Shown here one piece after another: positions 52,780 to 64,000 of a stretch of DNA of 64,000 nt (positions within the stretch are counted from its first letter, which is position 1; the number at the start of each line of letters is the position of its first letter). The DNA lies in NCBI GenBank assembly GCA_033558025.1, contig JAUCEF010000006.1, positions 3,348,001 to 3,412,000 on the forward strand, read 5' to 3'. Source of the DNA: Phytophthora sp. 'mugwort'. Its lineage: Eukaryota > Oomycota > Peronosporomycetes > Peronosporales > Peronosporaceae. The notes below the pieces were generated by a model. The model was not told where the DNA came from and made no database searches. It saw only the letters and a list, made by a program, of their open reading frames with translations. Position numbers and translations under genes: made by a program.

Positions 52780-55700
52780 TTTCACGGCCGTAGAGTGATT
52801 TGAGCAAGTAAACCCACTTTAAAGTCGAAAGGTGAGTAACACGTTGAGCGTCTTGCTTGCCAGAAGCGTATAGCATACCGTTAATAAATGAAGTAAAGCT
52901 AACAGCTTCTTCTCGGCTGGGTGAACTTCATTGTCTTTGAGGACTCGGCCACAGAATCGAACTGGCTGCAATTTATCATCATTGAGCTGCATCAGAGTAG
53001 AACTCAAAGCCCAGTCATTATCGAAAAGCATAATGTAGACATCTCTTAAGGATTAAAGTGTCCGAGTATTGGAGCTCGAACAACCTTTTCATTCAGTGCT
53101 GCGAAAGCTGACTTAGCTGAACCTCCAGGTTGCTTCCGAAGTGAAATCAGCATCCTTAAGCTGATAGAGGACAGCTCCGTATACCGCCAGGTTCGGAATA
53201 AACCGACTATATTGGTTTAGTGCCCCCAGAAATGCTTGCATTCCCTTCTTCGATTTCGGGAAAGGCAACTCAGCTATTTCTGCCAACTTCTTCGGATTGG
53301 CAAAAAAGCCACTCGGTGAGATCCCATGAGAGAGGAAATTAACTGTCTGTTGCACAAAGATGTTCTTGGTGAAACTGATGTTGATTCTGCACTCGGCGAA
53401 TCGAGTCAGTAGTCGGTCTAGCATGGTCAAACATTCATCAAACGTCTTCCCACCAAAGCAGATATCATCCACAAACGACTGATGCTCAAACACCGGGACG
53501 TGTTTGGATTCATCGGATCTCCATTGCTGAACGTGTTACCATCTGGTATATCCACCAACTCCTGGAGCGGATCGGACTCAGTTAAGGCGCGGTGATCAGC
53601 GTTAAACTTGGTCGGGTACCTCGATTCGGTAGTTAGCTGAGTTCCCACACCACCGTGGTGGTTGCGCTGAATTGCGGCTTTCTCCCCCCCCCCTCAGCGT
53701 GACGGACACGTTTGGCAGGCATAATTAGTCCATCCACCTCGAGGTTGTACAAAATTAACCCCACAAGGCGTTGTCTATTAGCCGCTATTTGAGTAGATCA
53801 TTGGTGCGTTCTTCACGTCAAAAGACATTCGGAGCTACCCAAATGGTCCAGCGCACAGACGAAAGCTGAAATTTTTCACGCCCGCCGAGTCATCATAACA
53901 GCCCAAATCCGCTGGCTGCATCAAGGGGGCAAAATAACAAGTAGCTTTCCAGCTCAATTAGCAGATCATCGACTAATGTATGGCGTATTCCTTGAGAACC
54001 GTGACTGTGTTGACCTTCTTATAATCAATACACAGACGAATATCCACCCATACACAGACGAATATCCACCCCATTCTTCCTAAGCACGATAACGATCGGG
54101 GATGCCGAAGGACTGTCCGAAAAAGCAATCAACCCGGCTTCCAATAGACCCCTGAGGAGCTCATACAACTTCTTCAAATGCTCGGGGGGGCCGCCGAGCT
54201 CGTTGTTTGATCGGCTCATACCCTTGGACGTCGATATCGCAAATGGCACCATAGGCTGGCGGTGGAAACACTTTACCACTCGCGATCATGATGCTTTCAT
54301 GGCGTTTAAATGCCATCGCCAACTGTTGTTGTTGCTCCGGTGTGTGATCACTGTATATCACATTACTCCCAGCGTAATCAAGAACCGTAAGCGTCAAATC
54401 ATTCAAATCAGGCAGAAAAGACAACTCACGAGCGTAATCCTCCAGATGACTCTCATTAGCTGAGTTCGAACTCAGCTACATCCATGCTTCCATCGCCCAC
54501 AGTCGTTACAGCCAAGTCTTCGAACGTTGCCATCGCTGCCGTGAGGTGAAGTCTCAAATCCTCTTCGGGGTCGTCTGCAAGAGACTCATCGCTCACATCG
54601 ATTTCTTCATTCCACTGTCCGCTGATGGGTATCCCCGCTGGGTTGGTTCTTGCTTTCTCGTTGACTTCTCCAACACTGGTGGAATCTTCTGTTTTAGTGA
54701 TAGTCGGGCGTCTCTTGCGCTAATAAGCCCGCCCGAACCGACCTCAGCCACCAAGCCACTGGGACAACGGAGTCTGTCACCTCAGCCGAGGCGCTGAAGG
54801 TATCTGCCGAGCTTACTAACTCAGCTAAAGACCGTTTGACCTCAGCTGACGCTGCGTTGGAATATCCATGAGGTCGATGAACTCAGCCGATGAACTCTTC
54901 GAGTCGGAGAACTCATTGATAGGCCGAGTCTGATCCTCAGGGGTATAGTATCGTTCCTGGACCGTTCCAACCGCTCCCAACACTGGCAAAGTGTGCTCTG
55001 CTTCTCGGTTGCTGGAACTATGTTGTTCCCGTGGCATCACCCCTGTAGCGTTTTCATACCGCCGATCTTCCATGCCGGAGGTTGTTATGCGATCCACTCG
55101 CCGTACAATCGTTGCTCTGTTCTCAATAAGTATTTATCGATTGCTGACTCGAAAGCTAGAACTTGCCAGGCACGGTATTTCGCTGAGTTAAGCCTCACAT
55201 AGCTATTGTCGGGCGGAAGATTACCATGTGACGCCCAGAGCACCACCGGGAAGTGGGCAGGGCACCATACCAGTTTACGGCTGACATTCGTAATCGTAAC
55301 CGCACGGATTTGCCCCTTGAGTTGTGCGCAACCATAGGAATCCAATCGTTAGTGCGCCGCACCAACAGTTCGTGAGTATCACAACTCGGATGACGACACC
55401 GTAAGCTAAGCTAAGCTATTCGTCGACTCGGCAAATTAATTGATTCCGTGGGACCATCGGTAGTCTGGTTACCATACGTCAATTCTCCTAACTCGGTGTT
55501 GCGCGACTAAAGGAGTGGTACGACGACTTCGTCGGGCAATTTCGCAGTCGAGTTGTAGAGATCCAGTCGTATTCCTGCTGGTCATGAAGTCGGTACCCAG
55601 TATCAAGTCAGCACCCGCCTGATGCGACATAATCCAGACTTCAAACTCGTAGACAATCTTCCAGCCGAGTGTAATTTTAACCACTGCTCTCGTCGTCGTA

Positions 55701-56540
55701 GGCACTTTTCCTTTACCAATCCCGTACACATTGATTTGTAAATCCGTGCTTGTATGCCGCTTTAATCGCTGTCTTCGCGCGAATGATTCATTATAGCCGA
55801 GACATTTGCCTCAGTACCGAGTAAAATCTTCGTCCGCTCATCACTTACCGCACCCATCATTAGAGCCGGCATACCAACTCGGCAATCGAACTTTTGTGCA
55901 GACCACCATCCCATGCGTTCTCCGTGACGCAGCTTCACTGTCACTACGTTCGTCGACTTTTCCCCCGACGCCGGGCTTCTACCCTCGCACTTATAAATCT
56001 TCCTCTGGATCGCTTAACTAAACATTCCCATCAATTCGCATTCAAGCCCGTCATTTTCCTCACCCCATTTCCCGGGCCGTTGTGCTTCGCCTACAAAAGC
56101 GAACACATAGTTCGCTTCCACCACCGGCTCAGGTGACTGTGGCAGCCCGTCGTTCTCGAACCCAGTCAGTGTTGGCCGGCCGCCGAGTTTATCCTTCGGC
56201 TCGTAAATGTGGTGGAGCACAGCCGACTTGTCGACTGATGTTCGGACAAATTTGATAATGTTTCCAGGCTCTGGAACAACTCGTCGCGCCCAGCTTCGTG
56301 CACCTGTTCGCAGAACTTGCAGCGTCGACGGCAGAAATGTGCTGAGTGGCTGTCACCTCCACACGCGGCGCATGGCCCGTAGCGTGGGCGCTCAGTTGAG
56401 TCGTCTCGGCTATCAAAATGCTGGCGTTCACCCAAGTCATCTCGGCGGTCTCGACGGTCAGACGTGTTAGACGGCTGAATGGCGGCAGTTGAGCGTTTAC
56501 CACTCGTGTCGGCTCAAACAGCCACCCGTGCCAGAAATTG
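52780..56540 (-). pseudogene. Gypsy 1 gag end, protease, reverse transcriptase (broken)
   Basis: Minus-strand Ty3/gypsy remnant. From the right: gag knuckle CAACGGDSHSAHFC near 56,370; protease with ADLILGTDFM near 55,600; a disordered linker (54,825-55,100); reverse transcriptase start with YGAICDIDVQGYEPIKQRARR near 54,240 and SDSPSASPIVIVLRKNG near 54,090; palm with FVDDICFGGKTF near 53,470 and ALNQYSRFIPN near 53,200; RNase H with DNDWALSSTLMQL near 53,010. It stops in mid-frame at 52,780 at LINE B; the next codons are at 41,800 on the plus strand. Many stops and indels; the segment around 53,640-53,990 has lost most of the fingers domain. Confidence 0.83.
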
Positions 56541-57420
56541 GGACAGTCAACGCATTCACCGGTCTGTAATCAATATTCAGGTGAAACTCGTTGGGCTTGC
56601 CAACCTTGGGCACAGCAACTGCCGCACAAGCCCACCGACTCACGTTGTTTCGACGAACGAAACCCGTCTTTTCCAATAGATTAATATGGTCACGAAGGAA
56701 AGCACTCTGTGTTGGTCCATAGCGACGAGGTCGGGCTCGAAATGGCTCAACATCCGATCGCAACGTGATCCGTAGCGGCTCAACATTAGCTGCTGGATCC
56801 GCCAGCAGATCTTCCCGCAGCGAGTTGTGATAGCTGCTCATTGACGTCAATTCCCAATGCCACCAGCGTATCATTTCCCAAGATGAAGTATTCTTCAGAT
56901 CCCTGCATGACCTTGCATGTCACCTCTGAAAAATGCACCGGGCCAGCGGCGGTCTGGAGTAGGGTGACGGCATCGCGGCACTCAACCACGTTGCCACCAC
57001 CAGCACTCTTCTGCTCGACTACTAGCAGAAGAACGACATCCAGTACTGCTCCTAACGCTGCCAGCTCCAATAAGTACTGGTGGGGAAGGTAGGTTTCCTC
57101 CGATCTTGTGTCAGCGAGGTACGGAATGCGTAACAGGTTGTGCACCAGTACTTCGCTAGGTGTAGGCTCGGCGCCGATTTTCTTGACGCGACTGCGCACC
57201 GACTCACGAAACTCCTTCATCTTTTCCACCGCTCGCGTCTTGTCCTCGTCACTCGCCGTCGGGCAACCCCGCAACCAGTGCGTTCCCATACCCCACGGCT
57301 GACCGTAGCCATAAGCCAGGCAGCAAGTCTGGAAGCATCAAAACCTCGAGCATACCGAGGAGTGCTGGCGGTACTATCAGCAGAACAAAGCCAACACCAA
57401 GCAAGAAGGAGGTGTCGCCG
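56497..57420 (-). pseudogene. Gypsy 2 protease and reverse transcriptase start
   Basis: Protease region 57289-56800 (EEYFILGNDTLVALGIDV near 56,870). A reverse transcriptase start follows in another frame: VEPFRARPRRYGPTQSAFLR and IDYRPVNALTVPI near 56,570. It breaks off there and meets the gag of gypsy 1. Confidence 0.8.
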
Positions 57421-57485
57421 CCTAAAACTGGGTCCTGGCACTGTAAGGTCCTTCTTCGACGTCGACTTGACCTTTTGCTCTTTCG

Positions 57486-60400
57486 CTAACGTCGGTACTT
57501 GTGCTGCGAACGAGCCTTCTCCTTAATAATCCTAAAGAGAGTGAAGTCGTTCCGTTTCGTTTCACGGCATTCGTACTTTGCACGCTGACGAACATTATCC
57601 CTGAGCATCTTCGGCTCCAGATTATCGATCAACACGGTGCACCGCAGTTTCGTCCATTCCGGGTGTCCACTGTCCGCAGGATGACCGACCCCGAGGATTT
57701 TGCATAAACCATTCTCCTTGATGATATTCGCGAAGTCACGATAGTACTTTAGCACTCTGGCGTCGACATCATCTTCGCGAAGGTAGATCTTCAACATCTC
57801 CCGAAAGCAGTCATCAAGGTTGGGAAAAAAAAAATTTCGACCCAATTTTTGCGTCGATCAATGTGACTATTTCGTTCGCTAGTCATGTCGTCTACGGCCT
57901 TGCGAAGCTCGTAGAAGCAAAGTATTTCGAAAAGGTCCGGCTCAATGCAGTTCTTAACCGGACGTAGAGCAACCTCCATCCACTCGCCACTCTCGAGACA
58001 ACGTTGGCGGAAAAAATACCTTCGTACTGATCCCACCTCCGCTTCCAGCTGACGACCGAGTCTTGACTCCAGTCGGCCAGTCTGGGTGCTTCCGCAAACT
58101 CGAACACCGGCTGATGAACACTCTACATCACTGCGACACCGTCGCTTCATATCGAACTTCGTTGCCTTGTATCTTGTTGCGGTCCTTGTAGGACTAAGGT
58201 TAAATGCTTGTTGCAAGTTAAATGCAAAGTGGGAGACTGTCGAAAGGCAAAAGCTTCTCTCTCCAACCTAGCTCTACAAATGCGAATCACGCGTGTGCGT
58301 CACGCTCGGACGGGGATCTGGAAGGATTGCGTAGCTTCCCAGTAGGGTTGATGGTGATCCTCCTCGTAGGCCCGGTAGCTCGTGGCGAGCGCTGCCACTC
58401 GGCGGATCTGGCTGGATCGAAAGTCAGCGGCTCCAAGGCTGGTACGTCGAGGGCCTTCCATGGCTCCTCCCTGTACAGAGCCATGATGTTCTCCTTCGTG
58501 AGCAGGCCCGTAACGTAACGCGAAGGATCCAGTTGCCCCCCGCGACTGGCCCGCTCAGGGAACATCCACCCGGCCGGGAGCACCCGTTGTCGATCAGGAT
58601 CCGGGGCGTGAGGGTATCGAGGGTGAGAAAACTAATCGGGGAAGGATCCTAATGTGCTACCTCTTCCGCGATCACGACCCGCGGCTGATGGAAGACGGGG
58701 AGAAAGTTATCCGCAGGACCGACCGGCTGGGAAGCGGGATCCGTGGCGGCCGAAGGGGTCGGACTAGGTGTGCTGGCCGCTTAAGTCGCGCCGTCCACCT
58801 CTTTCTCCACTTCGGCAGCGATCGGATATTGGACGACCACGATGGGCTAGCTTGAGATCCCTCGCCATCGAAGTTCTCCGCGGAAAAGCTGCGTCGACGG
58901 GCGTCGGATCGGGATCGCACCAGAAGAGCTCGTCATCGTCAGAGTCGTCGAAGATCGCATTCGAATCGACAGGCTCGGCGTCGGATCCGCTGCAGTTTGA
59001 GCTGGAACCGAGTCGGAGCTGGATTCGGATCCTGTGCCTGGGAACTCGCAATCTCCATCGCCGACCTCAGCCGCGGCGTGGACAACGAGATCCAAGGAGG
59101 ATCCTGGTTGTTTTGAAGCAGTGGATGGTGACGGTACAGAAGGCACCTTCGAGGTCGATCCGAGGCAGTTGCGCCGTTTACTAGGGGATGAGGAACGAGG
59201 CACCTTCTTCGGCGGGCTCTGATCCTCGTGGCGAGGAGAAGCGGGTGGACTCAAGGGCCTCTTGGAAGAGGGCTGGTCACTGCGACGAGCCACGGAAGTA
59301 GACCGAACGCTACGCGCAACCGACGAGCTCTGCATGGCGGCCGAGGCGATCGACGCTAAGTTGTCAAGAGCGCTGTCTCGCTCCATGACGGCCGAGTCGT
59401 GCTTGCCGAGCAGGCCTTGGTGATCTCGCGACAAAAGTTCATGCTGACCGCAGAGTTGATCAAGATTTTGGTGGACCAGTTGGTACGCTTGCTACATGTC
59501 GGAGATCTGCTCAAGGAGATTTCTCTGGACCTTGAAATATGGCTGCCCCTTTCGTATAGCCTCGTCGAGATCCAGACACGCCTGATCGCGTTCGCTGGTG
59601 AGCTGAGTCACTTGGGCCGCCGCAGACTCCAGATCTCGCCGAACTTGGGCGCTGGCGCAGACCTTGGCGTTGGCGCGGTCACCTGACTCTGGGGCCTCTT
59701 GAGCTCCTGAGTGATCGTGTCGCGAGCAGCCTCGAGTGCCTTATGATCCATGCGGAGATTACGAAGCCGGTCTTGCGTCAGGTGCAGCGAATCTTCGGCA
59801 AGCGCGTGATCCCGGTAAGCTGCTCCCAGCGAGCGCTTCAAGCGCTCGATCTCTTCCCGGGCAGCATCTAGCTTGCCCACTGTATGGTCGTGAACCCGGT
59901 GAATATTTGCGCGGCGACCGCTCAGCCTTGTCAAAGTAACCCTCCAGCTCGAGGATCCGCTCACCTCGAACTTGCAGCTCGATCCGTGCAGTATCCAGAT
60001 CTGCCGAGGGAACAGATCCGTCGAGCCGTTGGTGGATTTTTGCAGCTCTTCCCGCAGTCGCCGAGCTTCACATCCCAGATCACGGACATGCTGCTTCCGC
60101 TGCTTATGACTGCGTTGGAGATCCGCATGGCCCTCCTGGAGGCGAAAGAGACCCCTGAACGCCGTGTCGCGCTCGGATCGAGCGGCTTGACACTGCTGCC
60201 CGAGGTTGGCGGGTTGTCGCGTCAGCCTGGTCGCTTCATCTCGCAGATCCTGCAGATCCTGGGCGAGGGAAGGAACAGCCCCGGGCAGATCAACTGGCGC
60301 GACACTGTCATGGTCGGATAAACGACGCTCCAGGCTGGGGGCATAGTCTCGCAGCCGGGTGTATACCTCCGCGCTGGACTCCTCTAGTAAAGCGTAGCGC

Positions 60401-61054
60401 GCTCGCAGATCACCGAAGCCCTGGACCTCCACGCGGAGACTGTCAGTTCCTGGCGCGCTTCATCTTCGAACAGTGTAACTTGGCGGAGTCGAGCTTGAAT
60501 GACGTCGTAGCGGTGCTGGACGAAGTCCACGAACGAGCGCGCAGTCGTTGGGCTTGGCCAGCGCGTGGAGTTCCTCGTTGTGTTGACGCGCGGCAACCAG
60601 ACCCCGCACGGCTTGCTGATGCCTGGCCAGCAGCTCGTCGTAGGCACCAACGAAGGTGTGGATCGACGTTGCCGCGGCTCGCAGCGGATCCAGATCCAGC
60701 GCCACCAGTGTTGCAGCCGCCGAAGGATCGGGCGGTGCGTGGTCACAGTGCGCGAATGGAGGAGGAGCGTCCGGAGAAACGCCTTGCCCGGCGAATACGG
60801 CAGCGCAAGGCGTGGCGTCAGTATCGGGGGCGCTGTGGGCGGACGGCACGGTGGAGATGCTTGATCTGGGTTGACGGCAGTGGGTTGAATTGTGGATCAC
60901 GTGACACGGTGTGTTACCGTTGCCCGGTGGTCGCAACGTGTCAAGGGCGGTTGTGGTATTGCAGATCCGGATAAGATGGAAGTTCACCGGCAGTTGGAGG
61001 ATCCACGTCGCCAGCGGCAGCCATAACAGCGTCAAGGTGATGAATCCGGACCAT
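57486..61054 (-). pseudogene. Gypsy 2 gag with long coiled-coil region
   Basis: ATG at 61054 opens MVRIHHLDAVMAAAGDVDPP, soon broken. From about 60,430 to 59,400 the minus strand encodes a long coiled coil (RLTRQPANLGQQCQAARSER; LDAAREEIERLKRSLGAAYR). A Ser/Pro-rich part follows (59,430-58,850), then the gag core at 58,216-57,486 (VEIFFF; LKYYRDFANIIKENGLCKIL). Short frames on both strands reflect several indels. No functional protein remains. Confidence 0.72.
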
Positions 61055-62144
61055 GCGACACGCCTGGTCTGTATATTGTAGCGAATCCTGTCCCGTCCCG
61101 TGGGATGAGGTCCTAAGTACTAGATCCGATCAGTTAGTGCACACACCCGTAGACGATCCGTAACTAAATCGAGGTAGTGGGGACGGTTGGCCAGGAAAGG
61201 GTCAGTGATGGGATTCTGGGTTACAAGTAGTCCGTAGGATAGATTTGGGATGGGATCCGAAGGTAGATGGGCTAAGGCATAAATCAGAACCGAATTTGCG
61301 CTGGAAGACAGACTCGACTATTGTAAGAGGATTTCTATTGGCCCCATACATAGACCAAATCTAAACTTTGGCGATCTTCCTGCACTGCACACGTGGCAGC
61401 CACTGGAAAGATTGGCCAGGTCGTGCTCGCCCTTTGGCTTCTCCCCCCCCCCCCCCCCTCAAGATTCCGCTATTGGAGGCGGCAAGCATCATAAAGGAAC
61501 AAGGACAACTCCGATAAGGAGCAAGGATACCCTCGAGAAGGAACAACTCTGGATCCCGTATTTTTCTATTACGGGTCCATAAGGTCTACGCAAGAGCTCA
61601 AGACCAAACCGACACGGATCTCGTGCGCAGGAATATCTGGCAGATCCACCCCTCCCAAGTCCCCACAAGGACGTCCAAGGCCCACCAAGTGCGCATCTCG
61701 TGTCAACGAGAGAGCAGTACCAGCCCGCCGACGGGTACACAAGGTGAACCACTCAGCAACAACACGGCCGTCGGAGTACCCCCTCTGTTATTCGGTGTCC
61801 GGGCGCAGTGCGTGTGAATTGGGATCCTACTGAATTCCGGCGGATCCGCTCCACCACATCACTAAGCTTGAAGCTCGCGCTCAAGTGAAATATTGGAAAT
61901 TCTTCGCGGCGTTGGAGAGAAATAATGTTCTGTATGAATTTTAGGCTAGTAATACCCATGATCAATGGCTCTTCGTCCTCTCCATTTCCAACGAACGGGA
62001 ATCCATCACAATCGTCTCGATTTCCAAATAGAAATGCCGTCTCCAAGTCCATATCGGCTACAAAGCCTTCACCCGCACCGATTCCTTAGCGGGCAGAATG
62101 GAGTTCTTTGTCCCGCGAAGCCACCGGTTATATTTCACGCTGCA
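61055..62144 (-). repeat. Probable 5' LTR of gypsy 2 and flanking DNA
   Basis: About 61,090-61,800 lies just upstream of the gypsy 2 start and has no coding signal, so it is the likely 5' LTR. No second copy is present to fix its ends. It holds a 20-bp C-rich tract at 61,441-61,460. A minus frame at 61,753-62,052 has no recognised family. Confidence 0.4.
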
Positions 62145-62626
62145 TTAAAGTTGAGAACAGAAAGGAAATCCGAGAATCGGTGTCCCTATGTCCGGCGTGC
62201 GTAGCAATTTGCTCCATATTTGTAGGGGTGGAACTGCGTTTTTTTCCATCCATCTGCTATACGTCCGCATTCGGGTGTCACGCGAGGCCATGGGGGTAGG
62301 AGCACACAATGTCGCCACGCGCATGGGAAATGTCGTTTCTGTGGATGACCCAGGTTGACGTAGTTGTGCAGTGATGTACTTTCCAGCTGAGACCACTTCT
62401 GGGGAGCAGCAGCTTCTTGACAGTCAGGGCTCTTGCACTTTAGACGTCGTTCAAACATCTCGTGGTCACCAGGGCAGATGACGCACCATCGCGTCCTTAC
62501 TGAAAACACTGCCGAGCAGCGAAATTCACACCAGCGATATTTCTCATAATCCTCTTCTGCTCGAAGCTGAGCAAGTTTTATCCAGGTCTGCTTTGGAGGT
62601 ATCGCAACGCAAGTTTGGTGAATCAC
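62145..62626 (-). pseudogene. Cys/His-rich protein fragment, possibly transposon-derived
   Basis: A 146-codon frame with KYRWCEFRCSAVF, TRWCVICPGDHEMF, LKCKSPDCQEAAAPQKW and SLHNYVNLG. The paired cysteines suggest zinc binding. The frame is cut off on both sides and a second frame overlaps its end (62145-62396). I do not recognise the family; the setting suggests a DNA-transposon or MULE-like remnant. Confidence 0.35.
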
Positions 62627-63008
62627 GGAGGAAGTAGTCCGTTATGTCCGATAAACAAGTGGCGTAGAAGACGGCATGTATACCAAAGGACCACGAAAAA
62701 ACAGTGCAGCTTTGATCACAATAACATCACATGTTTCAGAATAGCATGACATGTCAAGTTATTCTGGAGTTCGTGCAACGTTTTCTGCTCGATGCTGCCG
62801 ACGAATCATTTTTACATAGACTCGTCTATGAACGTTTGCAAGTCACCTCAAATGCGTTTGCTGGTGCCCAACGCGGACGATTTGTGTTTGCTCATGGCCA
62901 TAATAGGCACTTGTGACCCCAGGACTCTTTGGCGGGCACTATCGCGCCGTTTACAGTATCCTGCTCATATAATGAGACAGTGACTGGCCGCGATTACTGA
63001 AGCAAAAC
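62627..63008. other. Intergenic, no gene recognised
   Basis: Two overlapping plus frames of 60-63 codons (62731-62983) have no family resemblance. Probably flanking DNA of the tRNA gene. Confidence 0.4.
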
Positions 63009-63081
63009 TATCAACGGCCGGGTTCGAACCGGCGACCTTCTGCGTGTAAAGCAGACGTGATAACCACTACACTACGCTGAT
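63009..63081 (-). tRNA. tRNA-Val (anticodon UAC)
   Basis: 73 nt including the discriminator. Acceptor arms ATCAGCG and CGTTGAT pair over seven bases (one G-U). The D arm contains AGTGGTTATC. The anticodon stem TCTGC/GCAGA encloses loop TTTACAC, giving anticodon TAC. The T arm GCCGG-TTCGAAC-CCGGC is perfect. No intron and no encoded CCA. Confidence 0.93.
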
Positions 63082-63280
63082 CTTGTTTAAATAACCGGTA
63101 CGAATATATACAAATTACTATCGTGTATACTACCAACCAACGATAAAGCTATGCGCAGCGCCATCCAAAACATTCCATTCGTGCTGTACAGCCCCCAACG
63201 CTTACAGCTAAATCAGCCAATTGTCTAGAGAGCTTAGTGTAATTTTGTCAAATTAAATTCTAATGTTGAGTAGTTTTATT

Positions 63281-63670
63281 TAAAAGTAGGAGAGGAAGAG
63301 CGTGCGGGACGAGTTGATGAAGAAGGCTTCTTGGCAAGGTTGCAAAACCAAAAGTGAGTGGGATTGATGTCGTTATTGTTCTCTACCTTCCTAGCTCATT
63401 TCTTCTACTGTCTTTGCTACGGTGAGTTTTCTAATCCCATCAGGTATCCCATATGTATAGTGGGAAGATGCAAAAGTTGTGGTCAAAGCAGGACTCGAAC
63501 CCGCTAACTGCTGGCTCGCATAAGAGACTAAACCAACTGAGCTATAGAAAACATTTGGTTAGTAATCATGAATGCTACTCCATACCAAATAACCCATAAC
63601 TCATGCAAATCCACACATGCACAACATATGCAAACCGGCACTTCAACACACGCAACATCACCTGCCAGCA
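63281..63670 (-). repeat. Solo LTR of the copia Y family
   Basis: 390 bp, same ends as the copia Y LTRs, flanked by the target duplication TTATT (63276-63280 and 63671-63675). No internal sequence remains, so it formed by LTR-LTR recombination. Its tRNA-like block is better preserved than in copia Y (B box GGGTTCGAGTCC intact). Confidence 0.9.
63479..63550 (-). other. tRNA-like block inside the copia Y LTR
   Basis: A-box-like TAGCTCAGTTGGTTTAGTC (63526-63544) and B-box-like GGGTTCGAGTCCTGC (63488-63502) at tRNA spacing on the element strand. The T stem pairs (GCGGG/CCTGC), but the 3' acceptor TTTGACC has no partner upstream, so it is not a normal tRNA. Also in both copia Y LTRs, with a one-base loss in the B box. 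Confidence 0.65.
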
Positions 63671-63675
63671 TTATT

Positions 63676-64000
63676 TACGCGCTCTTGAGACCTGGTTAGT
63701 GTTGATAGGGTGACAGGCATAATACATCTTCTGGGATTGGCAGGCCATTCAATTAGAGAAACGCTCCAAATGTTGCATTTTGTTTGGTGCTATATCCACC
63801 CAACTCCTGCGGTATTGAGCCTTCTGTGTTCGACTTTGATTGATAGCTGCTAATCAAACAATAATTTAGCCTGTTATTCATCCATTAAAGAAATTAATGG
63901 ACTGGCTTGATGCAATGTCCCCCGCACTGTTCAACATGTCACACCAAAAAAACACTCGTGCACTCACACACGATCTGACAAATTGTTCACTCACTCAACC
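63676..64000. other. AT-rich end of window, nothing recognised
   Basis: About 325 bp with no open frame of note, no repeat partner and no RNA gene. Confidence 0.5.

Noticed and set aside
56497..56874. Treating gypsy 1 and gypsy 2 as one element
   Set aside because: The reverse transcriptase start of gypsy 2 lies beside a gag knuckle of gypsy 1, and both have their own protease, so there are two elements.
30193..63670. RXLR, Crinkler or other secreted effector genes in the repeat-rich region
   Set aside because: No signal peptide followed by RXLR/EER or LFLAK-type motif was seen in any frame.
1..64000. CRISPR arrays, operons or bacterial regulatory elements
   Set aside because: The DNA is clearly eukaryotic (introns, calnexin, p24, proteasome); no spaced direct repeats were seen.

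Overview
This is nuclear eukaryotic DNA, most likely from an oomycete and probably a Phytophthora species. The evidence is: compact genes with short introns (56-118 bp) that start GTRNGT-like and end in CAG or TAG; gene spacings of about 100-500 bp; a set of ordinary eukaryotic genes (COX19, proteasome beta subunit, calnexin, p24, CAF-1 p60, mitochondrial TyrRS); and a block of degenerate copia, gypsy and LINE elements. The species assignment is inference; there is no marker gene in the window.

Positions 1-30,000 are gene-rich. In order: ABCC-type ABC transporter (-, cut by the left edge), a MITE-like element, 7-TM protein (+), anoctamin with a C2 tail (-), C2/coiled-coil protein (+), COX19 (-), membrane-anchored GNAT (+), sphingomyelin-synthase-like enzyme (-), CAF-1 p60 (+), small 4-TM protein (-), p24 cargo receptor (+), mitochondrial-type TyrRS (+), CBS-domain protein (-), MATE transporter (+), ZCCHC10-like zinc knuckle protein (+), proteasome beta-7/PSMB4 (-) and calnexin (+). 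Six neighbouring pairs are head-to-head with 96-475 bp between start codons. Exon structures were rebuilt by eye from donor, branch and acceptor sites, reading-frame phase and family resemblance. Several genes need three to six introns to be intact.

Positions 30,100-63,700 hold almost only retrotransposons, nested in one another. A gypsy element (gypsy 1) contains a 7.45-kb LINE (LINE B) and a copia element (copia X). Copia X contains a 5'-truncated copy of the same LINE (LINE A) and a second copia (copia Y) with intact 388-bp LTRs and a 5-bp target duplication. A second, older gypsy (gypsy 2) lies to the right, followed by a tRNA-Val(UAC) gene and a solo LTR of the copia Y family.

The most informative structure is that the target-site duplications of LINE A and LINE B are swapped. 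The 16-bp duplication at the 5' end of LINE A recurs beside the 3' end of LINE B, and the 15-bp duplication at the 5' end of LINE B recurs beside the 3' end of LINE A. Turning round the segment 41,798-45,311 restores both duplications, the copia X gag frame and the gypsy 1 pol frame. This points to an inversion by recombination between the two inverted LINE copies, or to an assembly error at the same place. Both the LINE and the copia Y LTR carry tRNA-like blocks with A- and B-box consensus. No effector gene (RXLR, Crinkler) was recognised.
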